A stretch of 64,000 bases of DNA from Rhopalosiphum padi (taxonomy: Eukaryota > Arthropoda > Insecta > Hemiptera > Aphididae). The notes beneath the pieces are model-generated. The model made no database searches. It saw only the letters and a program-made list of their open reading frames with translations, and was not told the DNA's origin. The translations under genes and the position numbers were made by a program. The stretch lies in the NCBI RefSeq assembly GCF_020882245.1, contig NC_083597.1:32218652-32282651 (forward strand), written 5' to 3'. Shown here in pieces: positions 48,731-63,217 of the stretch (the first letter of the stretch is position 1; each line of letters starts with the position of its first letter).

Positions 48731-51180
48731 TAGCTAAAATAATTAAGCAAAATGTAATCTTTTGTTTTAGTTTGAATGTAAAATACTTCAAGAACTACGA
48801 TAGACGAATATCGCTATTTAATGTATATTTTTTACATATAAATTAGCAACAGTTTAGGTAATTTCTAACGTCGTGATACTTTCTAAGCAAATGTTGATAA
48901 AGAATGATGATTTGTTACACAAAATAATTTTAAGTTTTAATATTTTATTACACATTAGGTTTACTACTTTTGTTATTGTAGGTTTTATTCATTAGGCGGT
49001 ATATGTCTATAGTCTATTACTTATTAGTTATAATTAGTACAGTTTTTGTTAAATAAATATTTAATTAACGTGCATATATAATAGTAAAACTAATGAAAAT
49101 AGTGAACTTAATAAATAAATGGAAAATAATGATAGATAAAACTAGGTGTTTCAATTCCCAGCATAGTGTTAAAAATTATAATTTTTTAGTAAAAATTTAA
49201 ATATATAATCCATCCCAACTATATCTACTAGAAAATAGACTATTATAAAACATATCGATATTTTAGATATGCACAATGGATAGCGTATATCTCTATTGAA
49301 GAATACAATAGCACCCGTATTCGACTTAATGTCAGTTAGTAATATAAAACACGCGTTCGCACTATTGTGTAACAAATAAAAACATCAATATCAAATAATA
49401 ATAATTAATTTTACTTTGTTGTCATAACATATAACAATAATAAATAATAACGTGATATGTTATGAAGTTACAAGTTATTTATGATATTTTAATACAGCTA
49501 ATGGTAAGAATTGTTAGGGAACAGCTAAGATACATGTCGTGTAACTATTATCTTTTTACATGACTTTTATAGTTTATATGTTATTGTGATTTTGTTTTAA
49601 TTCAAAAATATTTAACAGCAATTACTTAACTTAAGAGGGAAAATAATAGATGAAACTCAATATTCTTAAGGATTTATTTTTTATAGCATACAATTAGTAG
49701 AAACGGAATGACATACTCTCCCAACGCGTTTTACGTGCGTCAAACTATAATACAAGCAGTTTTTTTTACATTGGCCATATGGTCGGGACATTTATAACTT
49801 TATTTATTCCAAAGTCCAAACTGGTACAAAAATAAAATTTTCTCATATGCCTATAGTAGTAGAGGATATTGGGGGTAATTAATATGGGAAAAAATGTAAA
49901 AATGATTTATGATTAATTATATTATGTTGTTTGAATGCAAAGTATTTGTGTGTAGTATAAACTATATTATGATCCTTAACTCTGTGAACGTTTCCTAAAC
50001 ACAATAATATTATAGAACACACGTAAAAAATCAGCAAAAGACATATCAACATTCATATATATATATAATACTTTAGTACTTAGCACAATATGATTTAAAT
50101 CATATATTTATATATAATGTGTGAATGTGTTATAAAAAGTACCACTAAATATTTTAGCTATATGAGCTTGGATAAAAATGTGGATTTTGAGAGATGAAAG
50201 GCAACACCGAAATACACATTTTTAGAACATTTCAAATGTTTAACCTTATCGAAATGGAAAGGAGAACACAAAAAGAAAATTTTTGTACAAAAAGCTTTCT
50301 AATAACTGCAATAGTTAAAGACTGCAATAGACAAAGTTAAAATATGATGAAATTTACTAATAGATATTTTAACCATGTCCTTTTTGATATTATTAAAAAC
50401 TATTTATACACCAAGAAAAGGTAAATAAGCACTATTAAGTAATCATAACTTTTCAATGTGTCAATTTTTATAATCATCAATCCTTTAAATTTTGTCTTAC
50501 TTAATCTCACAAGTAAAAACGATTAAAATTAAACTTAACTACAAAAACAAAAAATACATGTAAAGACAGCTAGATTACTAAAAGAATCATAAGTTTTAAT
50601 TTAGTCAAACAACATATTTAATTAGAAAAAAAACGTTTTTATTTAAAAATTATTGCGCATGTACGTAACAAAAATATTAAATATTTAACATTTTATCAAA
50701 ATATGTATTTCCTCGTTCATCATTGTCCCTTCCTGATAACCTCATTTCAATCCTAGGTTATTTAGCTGAAATATTTGGTACCTATAATAATATATAAATA
50801 ATAATATTGCGCTAAGATTTGTACGCGTGATGTAATTCCATGCATTACTGGACGGTTCTCTCAAATAAGACTGGTTAGATAGTTATGTATGAGTTTTCGT
50901 CAATGTAAAAATAAATATTGATAAATTTTATAATTATATATTATATAATACAATAAAGAAAAAATATAGTCTTAGTGGCAATAAATATGTCGCAGATTAC
51001 GATTTTTATTGTAATATAACATTATGAGCCTACCTAATAGCTACCTATTATTAGTATTATTATTACTATTATGATTTTATTATTTCACGTGCGTAACACA
51101 AAACATGTTATCATGACGTGTTGATGGTTGAGGGTAAGCACAAACGAGCGTGAACCTGCACAGTAGGAAAGACGACTTAC
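48731..51180. other. AT-rich noncoding DNA
   Basis: No exon, RNA gene or clear repeat is supported here. It would be intron if the exon ending at 51181 belongs to G-beta. Confidence 0.4.
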
Positions 51181-51262
51181 ACACGGTACCCTGTTGGAGG
51201 ATGGGGATAGTAACGCTCTGAGAAGTGTTTGACCGGTCGGCCACTCTTTGTTTTATATACTC
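51181..51262 (-). promoter_or_regulatory. TATA-type core promoter and short noncoding exon
   Basis: On the minus strand, a TATA box (tatataaaa, 51251-51259) precedes an initiator (TCAAAC, 51227-51232) by about 29 bases, which is the expected spacing. About 50 bases further is a donor (gtgt|gtaagtc) with the exon ending at 51181. The surrounding DNA (51110-51560) is GC-rich. It may be an alternative distal promoter of the G-beta gene or of a gene I cannot see. Confidence 0.45.
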
Positions 51263-51560
51263 GCGCGATGCTGCGGCGTTGTCTTTTCCGCGGCGGCTAG
51301 TACTGTAATATCCGTATAGAACATATAAACGCACACACAAGCACATACATCGCGCGCGCCAAAGGTCAACGTTACCGTCGGGGCGCGGATGTTGCCGTGG
51401 CGACCGACCGACGTTTCCTCCGGGGTAAACCCACTGCGTGTGCAGCGTGAAGGCGACACGGCACGGCGGTGTTCTCTCGTTCACTTCTCCCCCGCCTCAG
51501 CGAAGCAGTTCGACAACGCCTTTGACACCGCCGCCGGGAAAATGAACGATGACACCGTGT
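51263..51560. promoter_or_regulatory. GC-rich upstream part of the 51-kb promoter island
   Basis: Dense CpG, with blocks such as gcgcgcgcc and gacaccgccgccggg. Overlapping open frames on both strands (51080-51484 and 51389-51679) are composition effects. No protein family is recognisable. Confidence 0.4.
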
Positions 51561-54500
51561 CGTCGCCCATCAAAACAACAGCAATAGAATCGAAAACGCG
51601 CGAAATAAAAAAAACCACTATAATCTATAATATATTCTTTAGGCATCGGCGTGTATATTATATAAGTGCTCCACGATGAAGGGGTTGAACGGTTATTTTA
51701 AAATTAGTCAAGTTAAGCGATAGGGACGTTGACGATGACGGAAGAAAGTACAAGCACCACTATATGATGTCATAAAAATCATATTATTTATTAAATATAT
51801 AGGTATATAGCAAACATTCGAGTAGTGTAGCTATATAATAGTTCCGCAATTAAATTTTTTGTTCTTGAGACTGTATCTACGATACAAATACATTATATAT
51901 TAATTTGTATTTTGTAAGCTACACAGTTACATGCGTCCGATTCTAACATGTTTTGTTAAATTGTTCATAGAAGCCTGACTTGTAAGATTACATATTTTGC
52001 ATGGACAATGAGCTGCGATTAGGTTTCTTTATTTTGTTTATCGTTGAAACAGTCACCACAATTGATAATACGAATTTGGACACGAATCGATTATTAATAA
52101 ATAAATTTAAAAGGCTCCACTAATTAATAATTATTTTCAAATCCATTTGCTAGTGTCACGATGTAACCACGCGTGATACGAAGATACGACGTCACTCCAG
52201 ACGATCACTCCCTCAATGAGAGTTGTACATAGGTTTTTTTGTATTTATAATAATATAATTTTCGAATAATCAGAAGAAAATAAAAATGACTAGGAAAAAA
52301 AATTAAAAAGTGATTCGTAGAGGACCCAGTATCCAATTATTTTAAAAAATGTCCACCAGAGTTCCATCATATATCATATACATCATTGAATTATTTCAAT
52401 TTTACATACGGAATTCAAGTCAATAGCAGGGTGATTTTAATAGTAATTATTAATGAAAAATTGTTTTGTACATCTTGATAAAAATTATGCCAAAAATAGA
52501 TCAGGTAGAAATGAGTAGATAAATCAACACATCTTATTGTTATATATTATTTCCTAAACCCTCCATATTTTATTATCACATAATTAATGCAACCGTAGCA
52601 AGCTGCACTCTAAATCGTAGACAAATTATTTTGTACATATATATAATAAAAGTAAAGCATATTATTATTTATAATAGTGCCGGTAGGTTTAAGCAAAAGG
52701 TTTGTTATAAATTATAGTGTCAACAAATTTGTCAATCTTTGTTTCTCTAAATATGGGTGACGACTGCCTCAAATATTTTTTACAATGCATCCAAATATAT
52801 TCACTTTCGTCTCGGCTATAATTCATTCTATACAAATGACGTCAATGGAAAACTTTGCCCTCGTTATTCAAAATATTACGAGTTATAGTCTATAGATACC
52901 TAGTATGGACCATTATATCAATGATAAACAGTATATAAGATAATATTAATTATTTTCAGGGGGTGTTGATGTATGGTTTCCCTTGATCTATTATATACCT
53001 ACAATTTTTAGTTTTCAAATATTTTATTAAATGTATTTATTGTGTTATAGTTCAATAATATAGACAACAGCTATTTTGATCAAAATTATACAAGTAATTA
53101 TACAAATGGCTAATTATAATATGAATTTGTAAAAAATTAATACAGTATATAAGATTTAAATCCGATAAATGGATTTTTTGATTAATTTACAGCTTTTAAA
53201 ATATAAAAATGATTGCTGAAAGTGTAATTTGAAAATAAAAATAATAATCGACTATGTTTATTTATAAAGTTATAACTTTTAAATTATAATTCACGAAGCT
53301 ATAACCAGTATTCAACTATCATAATATACGAATAAGCAAATGAGTAATATTTTAATAATAATTAATCAATTAATTTTAATACTTTAGATACATATGCATA
53401 CATAAATATTATTATTATTTATTACATAAATATAGTTGTACTATTTGGGAAAATATAATATGGTTTGCATGGTTATATTTAAGAAATGTATTCTAATTTT
53501 ACTTCTCAATAAGCATCCAGCTACGTCACAAAATATCAATATCAATATATTTTTTTTTAGTAAGAACTCATATCCATTTTTATTTTATACTTATAAATTA
53601 AAATCGTAAAATTGGCTGATTAATGTTCTTATAATAGAAAAACTATACAAAAACATGAAAAATACATCACAGTATACTTAAAAAATTGTATGATTAAATA
53701 TTAAATTTATCTTTAAATAACAGATGTGTTATACATGCAGCGTTTTTATGACGCATTAGGTATCTATTATAAATATTTGAAATATAAATAAAAATTTTTA
53801 TTTTACAATAGTACAATACTACACTAAAATATTACATATTATTACATATGATAGATAAAATAGAAATTAGATAGTATAAAGTATGCTAAATTGTATTATT
53901 TCTGCTGTTACTCACCTCAAGATAAATTAAATATTTAAGGTCAAGACATGGATGTATCCGTCAGGTTAAGCGGTAGGACGTAAATATCCAATTGCGCGTT
54001 TTATTAACGGCCGCTAGACATCTTGATAAAAATATTAAACAACCACCAAGATTTAAGTCTTATCTCGCGTGTAATGGTAACGCACCGTCAACGCACGACA
54101 CCCCTTTCAACATCGTCGTAATGTTAACGCGAAACTAATGAGTTGAAAAACAATTGATGAAAATGTTGGGTGATTTATCTAAATAAAATAACGCACAGAC
54201 AAAGCGTTGGTTGGTATGTATGGCGTACAAAAAAATGTGATTATGTTTAAAAGCTAATATTACAATAAATAGGGTTAGTGGTAAAAAAAATTAATGAAAA
54301 ATATCGCATCGGTTGCTGTTGTATTCATTCCTATGCGAACCACGCCCAACACCGTACTGAATGCCTGTCGAGCGCGGATGTAAAGTTCCATCGCAGCACG
54401 CTAGAGCTTTAGGAGAGGCTTTCGCAGCGCTGATCATACTAACGTTCATACAATACCCTCTCCCTGATTTCGACATTCACTCCTTGTTCCCCTACTACAC

Positions 54501-56960
54501 TATGAGACAAAAGTAAAAACAAAAAACTGTATTTTAAACGGTCTATTCAATGTTTGCTACAGTCATATATATATATATATAATATAGTAGATACTACAGT
54601 ATTATTTTATGACTATAAATATTTAATTTAAAAATACATAATTGTATTTGTTGGAAACTATAAGTAAGTAAAATCGTACTATAAAACCTATTATATATTA
54701 TTGTAGATATTCTAAGCATAGTACCTTTTTTTTTAAAAAAAAAAAAAGGATTAAGCAATAATTTATAAAGTTTTAAATACCATTTAGCCTAACCTAACTG
54801 TTGAAGACAGGAGTTATCTATACAACTATATTTACATTTATTAGAATAATTTAATTAAAAATAATATGTATGATGTATTATTATACATAAAATAGTATGA
54901 TTTATGACAGATATATAATAGTACGAGTATAATAAAAATTATAATTTTAACGGCTCGTTCAAGTTACTATAACTAATAATCTTTCTGGGTATCCATACAC
55001 CAATAATAGTAGCGCCATATATACTCTATATATAATATACTATACACATAAATACATAATTATACGGTCATGTTTATATTCTGTCTATTAAAGTGTCAAA
55101 ATGTATAATGTGATTTTTAAAATTAAAAATAGCGATAATAAATCATATTAAATAATGTGATATAATTAAAAGATTGAAAAGAAAAAATCGACAAAGATCA
55201 ATTTGTCTCAACTTTAAGCATTGGTTATTATTATTTAGTTATTACACCTACTATAAAAATCAAATCAAAGATAACTTTCATAAAAAAAATCTTGAGAAAT
55301 ATTTGGAAAAATGGCTTTTGCCTATTGATATAAGGTATAAAATATTATACATTGAAAATCATGATAATATATCATTATCCTCAATTCTCAGCTCAAATTA
55401 GAAATCTTTCTACCAAAAACCAGGAACACGTATTTAAATGAAATTAAATGAACACCACACCGAAGTTTGTTAACGATGATTTTCGTGTGTAATTTAGCAA
55501 AAATAAGTACATAAATTACAGTAATAAATTATTAGAACATTTTTAGCACCTATTATGAAAATTATACAAAATGGGTTATTAAATAATTTTCAATTCAGCA
55601 GTAAGTACATATGTATAGCTAAACTTGTTATATTTATATTTAAAAAAACTGATATCACAATATTATATGGATAAATAATATTTTCTTTAAATTTCTTAAA
55701 GCAGACTAAAATAATTGATTTTATCAGGGCAACTTTCGAAAATTTGTAAATTCAAATTGATAAAAGTAAGTATAATTATAACATTTATTAATGAATAAAA
55801 AATGTATGGTATTTTCAGACTTCTTATTATAAAATAAATGTAGTGCAATAAAATTTTATAAAAGAACAGTTTTAACTAATACAATTAAAATACACCAGTA
55901 GATAAAAGATTATTTTAAAATGTAGGTAAATTTAATATTTTCATTAACATGAATTTTCTTTAACGTAAATATTAAGTGACCTAAACAAAATTTTTTTATT
56001 TAAAAAGTCGATCTCAATAACAATTTGAAATTTAACCGATACCTGAAGCGTCTTCAATATTAGTAGTTTATTAGTTACAGTTTTTAATATTGATTAATTT
56101 ATCTGATATTAAAAATAATAATAATGTAGACATATTTTGAACTCATTCATTTGATTTTAATAGATAAATATTTATTTTAAAAAGTGGTTTTTTCCCTTAA
56201 TAGTAATTATTTTAATTTACTGTAGAATAACAAATAACTGCATTGTATAAAATATTTTTTAATTTTAGAAATTACATACAACATACTAATTCTAAACATT
56301 ATACAGCTATAAAATATAATATAGTATTATTTTAGCTGTTAATAAATATAATATATACATAGTATATTATATATTAGTATACAGTTATATGCGTATAAAC
56401 ACTAAATAAACTATCAATTTAATACTAGGTTCCTAAAATTCCACCTGATAAACTAATACAGAATATCTGTACGCGTTCTCGGCTGTGTTCAATCGTAGTA
56501 ATAAAAAGAGCCGACCACGCCGGCACTGCTGCCGGTTCAACCGCGTCTTGACGGGCGCAACACGCATGAGCTTTTAGATTGATCGGACTCCCCACCATTA
56601 ACAAAACCATTGAGAGGGCGGTGGGCGCTGCTGATTACGAGGACACCTACTGCTAGTGTACCGACCTCCCAGCCACAATATAATATACAACCAGAGGAAA
56701 TAAGAGACTGGATTCTGGAGAGGACATCAAACAATAAATACAACTATACAATATATTTAAAATATAGTGTATATAGTTTATTTTATGGATAAAAATTTAA
56801 TATAATATATAAATATAATTTGAATTAAAAATATAGATTACTAGTTTTTAAATATAAATTTAACTTTTTCTAACTTGTATGCGTTACTGAAAATAAACAT
56901 AGGTTAGGTTCCCTACTATAAATAATTATAAATTATAACTATGATTTGAACAACTGTTGG
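51561..56960. other. AT-rich noncoding DNA with two GC-richer islands
   Basis: Mostly AT-rich and featureless. Two islands, about 54300-54480 and 56440-56700, have higher GC content and short open frames (for example 54291-54476 on the minus strand) without recognised domains. They could be noncoding exons, regulatory DNA or old repeats. Confidence 0.35.
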
Positions 56961-56964
56961 TTAA

Positions 56965-57343
56965 GAGGATGTCAGTGCAATATTTGTTTTCTTTCTCACT
57001 CACGTTTCGATAAAGCACGTTCATATAAAATTATTTTTTATAATTTTTGAGAGTTTGACTCATTAATTTGTATTTTATTAATACCTAATTATTATTCGAC
57101 TTTATATTCGTCTTAAAAAATTGTTTAAATTTAAACGGATATTTAATTTATTTAATTGTTTTGATACAATATTTAGACTAATTGATATAGCATACCTTTA
57201 AACAATTATTTTTTATAATTTTTGTAAAGGATGATTTTACTCAAGATTGCTCAAAAACATAAAAACATTATTTTACATGCGAATGCGTTTAGTCTATGTT
57301 GCGCGTGAGCCAGAGAGAAAACAAACAGTGCGCTGACATTCTC
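56965..57343. mobile_element. Fold-back element with TTAA at one edge
   Basis: The left arm starts GAGGATGTCAGTGCA and then has tttgttttctttctcactc; the right arm has the complements gagccagagagaaaacaaac and gcgctgacattctc. The left arm is preceded by TTAA (56961-56964); at the right edge the matching tetramer is CTAA (57344-57347), perhaps a mutated duplication. The middle is AT-rich. It is a different family from the 17- and 26-kb elements but has the same general structure. Confidence 0.7.
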
Positions 57344-58984
57344 CTAATTTAATTTTAACTCTTGTAAAATAACTAAAATATTATTATACATAACAGAGAT
57401 TATCATTACCTAAAATACTCGCTAAAATATTAGGAATATAATTTATAACACAAAAAACATACATATATAATATGTAATTATATTGTTAAATAAAAATTAA
57501 ATACTTATTTAATAAAACAATTATATTAACCCAGGAAAGACGTTGGGAAAATGATAAGCACTCTTTTCATTTAAATTAGACTATTGGCGTTTAAAATTAT
57601 TAAAAAGTGGTAAGCAATAATTATATAATTTTTAGCAAAGCTCTTGATCAACAATAATATTCTTTTGGCAATTAATACTAATTTAACATGATGATTATTA
57701 TGAAAATTTATCGCACAAGTTATTTTGTATTTAAATTTTGTTTTAAAACACAAGACAATCATTTTTGATTAAAAGAACCACAAAAAAAAAAAAAAAAAGA
57801 ATCACTACACTAAATTTTTTAAATAACGTTTGTATAAAAAACAGCTGCTAGTCGAAATAAAGTTTGTCTTATTAACTTGAAAATTATAGGTAACATTCGT
57901 AAAAGGTATTATTATGATTAATAAAATGTTATTACGAAAATAAATACAATTAAGTACGTAACCTAGTATATTAATAACCAATGTATAAGTAGATTCTTAT
58001 AAACCTTTTAAAACAATGCTTCTATGTTATAAAAATAAAGATAATAGATCAATTTAATAATTTCTCTAAAATATTAATTTTTCAACTAATAATTTAAATT
58101 ATATGTTTGAATATACTATATAGGTAATCAATTTTTTTAAGTTTTTAATTATAAGTTATTATAACTAATATAATAATTTTGTTTATTAAGTGCAATTTAT
58201 GTTAATAGGAAAAAGAGAGAATCTATTACCGAAAGAATTTATTAAAGACAGAACATTTGTTTTTTTACTATTATTTTGGTAGATGATATAAGATAATAAA
58301 CAGTATACATGGCTATTTAATGATTTAAGAACATAATATGATATATTATTGGAATGATATTGATAACTGGTGTACGAAAAAAGAACGTAATACGTCCTAT
58401 CCTGATTGTTTTTCAAAAATATCCCCGGAAATATCTTAGTAGTGCATTGATGCTGGACTCTATGCAGAGTGATAAAAATAACAGTAAATATTCAGTACCT
58501 ACCTATCTCGAAAAGTAATAACGTTTATTTTAAAAAAAATCTATTTTTTTAAGTTATTTACTTTTTTGAATTCAACAAATATTTTGAATTTTATAATCTG
58601 AAGCAGAATATCTTTCTGAGCAAGTACTTGTATGAATATAAATTTAATTTCAAACGAGTAGTTAATTAGTGATAACTTATAAGTATTTAAAGTTTAGTTG
58701 AGTGGAGTGAAGTAACAGAGGTATCCCATCATAAAATATTAACCCACCATTACTCCGCTCATCAACATTGTTAATACTTATAAAAATAATTAACTATTTA
58801 TTCATTCGAAATTTGTAAAATTGTATGCATCAATATTCTCAGAATATAAAATAAATGATATACGTAATATTTCACAAGCTAAAAAATGCATAGCAGTATG
58901 CTAATAGTATAACAGCAAGCAACAAATGTTATTTTTCATTAGTTCAATTGTTTAAATCTGATAACTCGACAAAGAAAACTAAAA
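57344..58984. other. AT-rich intergenic DNA
   Basis: No coding exon. Only A runs (57781-57798) and AT-rich DNA; short open frames are noise. Confidence 0.45.
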
Positions 58985-59440
58985 TTAGATTATATAAGAT
59001 CCAGGTTATGAACTCGTTGCACTATATTCTTGTGAAGCATGGGTATCAAATCCGACGAAGACTAACTATCGAGAAATTAGAGGAAAATAGTTCTTAGAAC
59101 AATTAGCCTTATATGAGAAATAAAGAAGGCGGTTACGAAATAAGACCAAACAGAGGATTTAATATATACCTTTTTGAGGATACATCGATATTAATAAAAT
59201 GGGTATGTTTAATAACAATATATTAAAATCACGCACATAAAGTTACAAGATAGAGAGCAAATAAAACACAACCTAGAAGAAGGCCAAGCCAACGATGTGA
59301 GGATCGGATATTCAGATTAAAGAAGATCTAAAAAACTTATCAGGAGGTGCTGAACAAGGGGAAATTTATGTCACATATGTCATATGTAGAAAGATATCGT
59401 AGAAACGAATGTGGCATGAACGGCCATGAAAAAAAAATCC
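58985..59440 (+). mobile_element. Decayed LINE fragment (C-terminal part)
   Basis: Read with frameshifts, the plus strand gives fragments typical of the end of Jockey- or RTE-type reverse transcriptase proteins: CEAWVSNPTKTNYREIRGK, then a basic RRRPRQR-like stretch (at about 59275, gaagaaggccaagccaacg), RLKKDLKNL and a GGAEQG-like stretch. Several stops and shifts break it. It is an old copy with unclear ends and no target duplication seen. Confidence 0.55.
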
Positions 59441-62400
59441 TAAAAAAATTCGAAATTTACAAAGATTAAAATTGTATTTCTATTTCAAACAATTTTACAA
59501 AATATTTATGTTTTTTGAGATAATACATTGATTAATGATTATAAGTACTAAAGAATCAACCAGTATTATTTTCTGTGTAGTTACTCTAATGATCTTACAG
59601 GAAAATTATGTACAATATAATAACTTGTATGGTTAATGCCGTCAAAGGTGAATGATAATATAATTTTTTTTTATTTTAGTTTGAATATATCCGAGGAATT
59701 TACCGGGGGAAAAAAATTAGGTTACAATAAAGATGATAATGGATCTGTGAGGGAAGAGGGGGGGTAATTACTTTATTAGTTATATACTTATACAGGGAAT
59801 ACATTTACTGCACATTAATTTATGTACAAAATTAAACGAATAATTTTACTAATGGACGAAACTAAAATTAGTACCTAGTTATAACCTATATTAATTATTA
59901 TTTTATAATAGGATTTTATATTTATATTCAACACGCAAAAAAAAAAACAATAAATGAATTCTATTCACACGCTTTTCAACTGTTTTAAATTCGTTAACAA
60001 TTTTATCTAATAATGATTATCAACACAAAATATATAATTATTATTGAACAGCAGTTATAAGTCTATAAATATTATTACTTACTTAATATTTTAATTTTAT
60101 ATACCCAACATTATTTGATAATTTTAAATACCTATTGTAAGTTTTTATCAATGATTATTATCATCATTACACATTATTTAATTTATAGATATGAAAATAT
60201 GTATCAATTTTTATAACAATGTCCATGTAAACTATATAGGTTCCACTAGGAAATCATAAGTGGTGAGTGTTGAACATGTTTGTTCAAAATGTGGGTCATC
60301 TCAGGAAATGTTTTTTTTTTTTTTTATATATAAAAGCATTTGACAGCAATGTTTTTACTTGGATCCAATTCAGTTAGATATATTCACTTGGTAAATAATT
60401 TTCCTCAATATTTACTTTGATCAATTGTTCTAATTTCAATGAAATTATCAATGAATATAGTGCGAACACAACACAATAAATAATGTACATACTATATGCG
60501 CAGTGTTTAACATTCCACTAATATAATGTCGTACCTACTATTTTGATACATTAAAATATCCATCAAACATATGTTTAGGTTATTAACCTATTGAATTTCA
60601 AATATATTTAATCTTAACTAGTTGTACATATTCTTAAATGTTTATATAACTATTTGCTTATCAACCGACCTACATCTGTTTAGAAATATCTACATTTTAC
60701 ATATTACGTTAGTACTTAGTTGTAAATGTTTATTTCTTTATATAAGTATTTATTATGTTGTTTCAAATAAATTCTGTTGTTCCAATTTATGTATGTACCT
60801 ATTGTACCTATAGGAATCAACATTTTTTTAAATTTATATACATATTTAGTGATGAAATTATATTTTATGTTTAAGTAAGTATCAACATTAGGTAATTAAA
60901 AAAATATTAGATTTACAATATAAGATACTTTGGTCTATCTAGGGTTTCTGCGGGGTGCCATTTGAGACATGTTATACATAATAGGAACTGAAATAGGAAC
61001 CTTAGGTAGCCTTGTTCCAGTTATTGAAGTATGATTTTAGAGAAAATATGAAAAAACTTAACATAAAAGCTAAAATTGTGCACTTACAACCCAAGAAGAC
61101 TAAATCAATTAGTTAAAATGGTCAACATTAAGCATATTTGCTTCATACATAAGGTTAATGCGATATTTTACTATTTTAAAATTATTTTGGAGAAATTAAA
61201 CTTTTGACTTAAATAATTGTTTTGTTAATGAAATTTTACTAATAGAAATCTGAAATTATCTATTAAATTTGTTTGTAAATTATAACAAATTATTCAAATA
61301 TAACTAGTTCTTGTTAAAGAACTTTAATTATCTAAGATTTTAACACCATAAACTTATGTTATTCATAATATCAATTATAAACTCTAATCAAGACGATACC
61401 TAGTTTAATACATTATAAAAACAACATAACAGAACAATATTACTTAATTTAGTTTCTAATGTGGAGTTAAAACTATTAACTGGGTATGGGCCGAAATTTT
61501 GTTGAATATATACAACTTTACATAACATAGTGAGTTATGAATGTAGCACAATATCAGTTTTAACATAGTATATTCAAATTATAGTATACCATAATAAAAA
61601 ATAAAAGATTATGTTATGATGCTGAAAGTTACTTAATAGGTAACATTTTTTTAATTTTTTTTCTACGTGTCATTTTAAACAAACACTTAGTGTCCCCGAT
61701 TGTAATAGATACAAAATGTCTAAGACTATATGTAAATTATTACAGTGTTTTGAATTTCATACTTTCCAAATTTATTAAATGACATCATTGATTATAAATA
61801 GGTTATTGTCATAAGATAATATCTAATATTTCAAAGGAAAATCTTTAATGTTCAATATTTCCTTACCTGACATAAATAGATAAAATATTAATTGGCCTAT
61901 TAATAATTTAGTATTTTACAATAACTGTCATAGACTCAGAGCTCATAGATATACCACTATAATATAGTATATCCATGGTATATCTAACAGTTTTATTGCT
62001 AACCTTATAATATAATGTGTTTATTAAAATTGGTTCAGATAACTTAAATTATATCTAACTGTCTAAGATTTTATAATTTTTTAGTATAATTTTGATAATA
62101 AATTAAAATTAAGATATGTTAAGAATATTATTCCAGCAAAACTATACAAAAATTATGTATTCTATTTTTGTAGTAATGATGAGCTATTGAAAAAAAATTA
62201 CTACTTGGAACATGGAAGTATATTTGACACAACAATTGAATAATAATGAATTCAGTTTTAACAGTAATCAATTCCATAAATAATATATTATAAATTATAG
62301 TATATTCTATATAAAAATTAATTCCAAGATTATCTTATTATTTTTAGATAATACAACCTTTGATTTTTACATCAATTCATTTCATATATTTATATGTATA

Positions 62401-63051
62401 TATTTTTTTAAGTGTTTTTATTTTAGAAACAATAATAAAGTAATGTAAATGTTACAATACTTTAGATTAAAAAGTCCACCTTAGTAACAAATTTAATTGA
62501 AAAATAAAAACAGGGATCAAGAATTTAGAAGGTTACTTTAATTATGTATCCATGGGAGTTAAAGAATGAAAAAGACTTGGAAAAAGGTGAGAATCTTGAT
62601 TCTAGGAGCAAAAAATATAGTGAAGGTTGCATGGAGAGAACTTACTCAAGATACAAATAAAATATTACAGATAATATTGATCACGAACTATGATAAATTG
62701 TTAAAAAATATTAATTAACCTTATGGGCATTATCAACAGACAACAGTATTCATAAGCACAACTAGGTGAGAGCTTGGGGAAGAGGCTTAGATTCTTCCTC
62801 CAATGTAAATTGTATAATAAAGCCATGGAAAAAGTTGTCTTTAATGAGGTGTATACAATTATTTTGCTAAACACGAGTAAGTATGCTGTAAGACTGTTTC
62901 TCAAATTTGGCAAATGTTTAGATTTGTTATACCATTTAAGGAGTTCTCTGTGGTGATACCAACTTCTTTTTTTTCAAAAAAGAACTAGCTTTTTAATGCA
63001 TTTTCTTGTGCATGCCTACAGTATGATCATAAAGATAAATATTATTATATT
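59441..63051. other. AT-rich intergenic DNA
   Basis: No supported exon or RNA gene. Short frames near 62774-62956 do not match any family I know. Confidence 0.45.
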
Positions 63052-63059
63052 AATGTAAA

Positions 63060-63209
63060 CAGGCACGGATTGAAGAGGGCCAAGGGGCCCCCCGTAAACT
63101 CAGGAATATAGGTAAATTTTAGGATGGTCTGTTTTTGGCAGCCAATAAAATACAATATGCACATACTATTGCCCCCCTGCCCCATAAATTTAGTCTGGAT
63201 CCATGCCTG
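63060..63209. mobile_element. Small hAT-type element (150 bp) with 8-bp target duplication
   Basis: The left end CAGGCACGGAT and the right end ATCCATGCCTG are near-perfect inverted repeats. The identical 8-mer AATGTAAA flanks it at 63052-63059 and 63210-63217. The interior is GC-richer, with blocks ccaaggggccccccgt and attgcccccctgcccc. No coding capacity. Confidence 0.88.
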
Positions 63210-63217
63210 AATGTAAA

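Noticed and set aside
51080..51679. Overlapping open frames of 134, 68 and 96 codons
   Set aside because: Promoter-like GC-rich DNA with TATA and initiator on the minus strand; the frames conflict with each other and show no family.
54291..54476. GC-richer block with a 61-codon minus-strand frame
   Set aside because: No domain, no convincing splice sites and no tRNA-like folding that I can see; left as an unexplained island.
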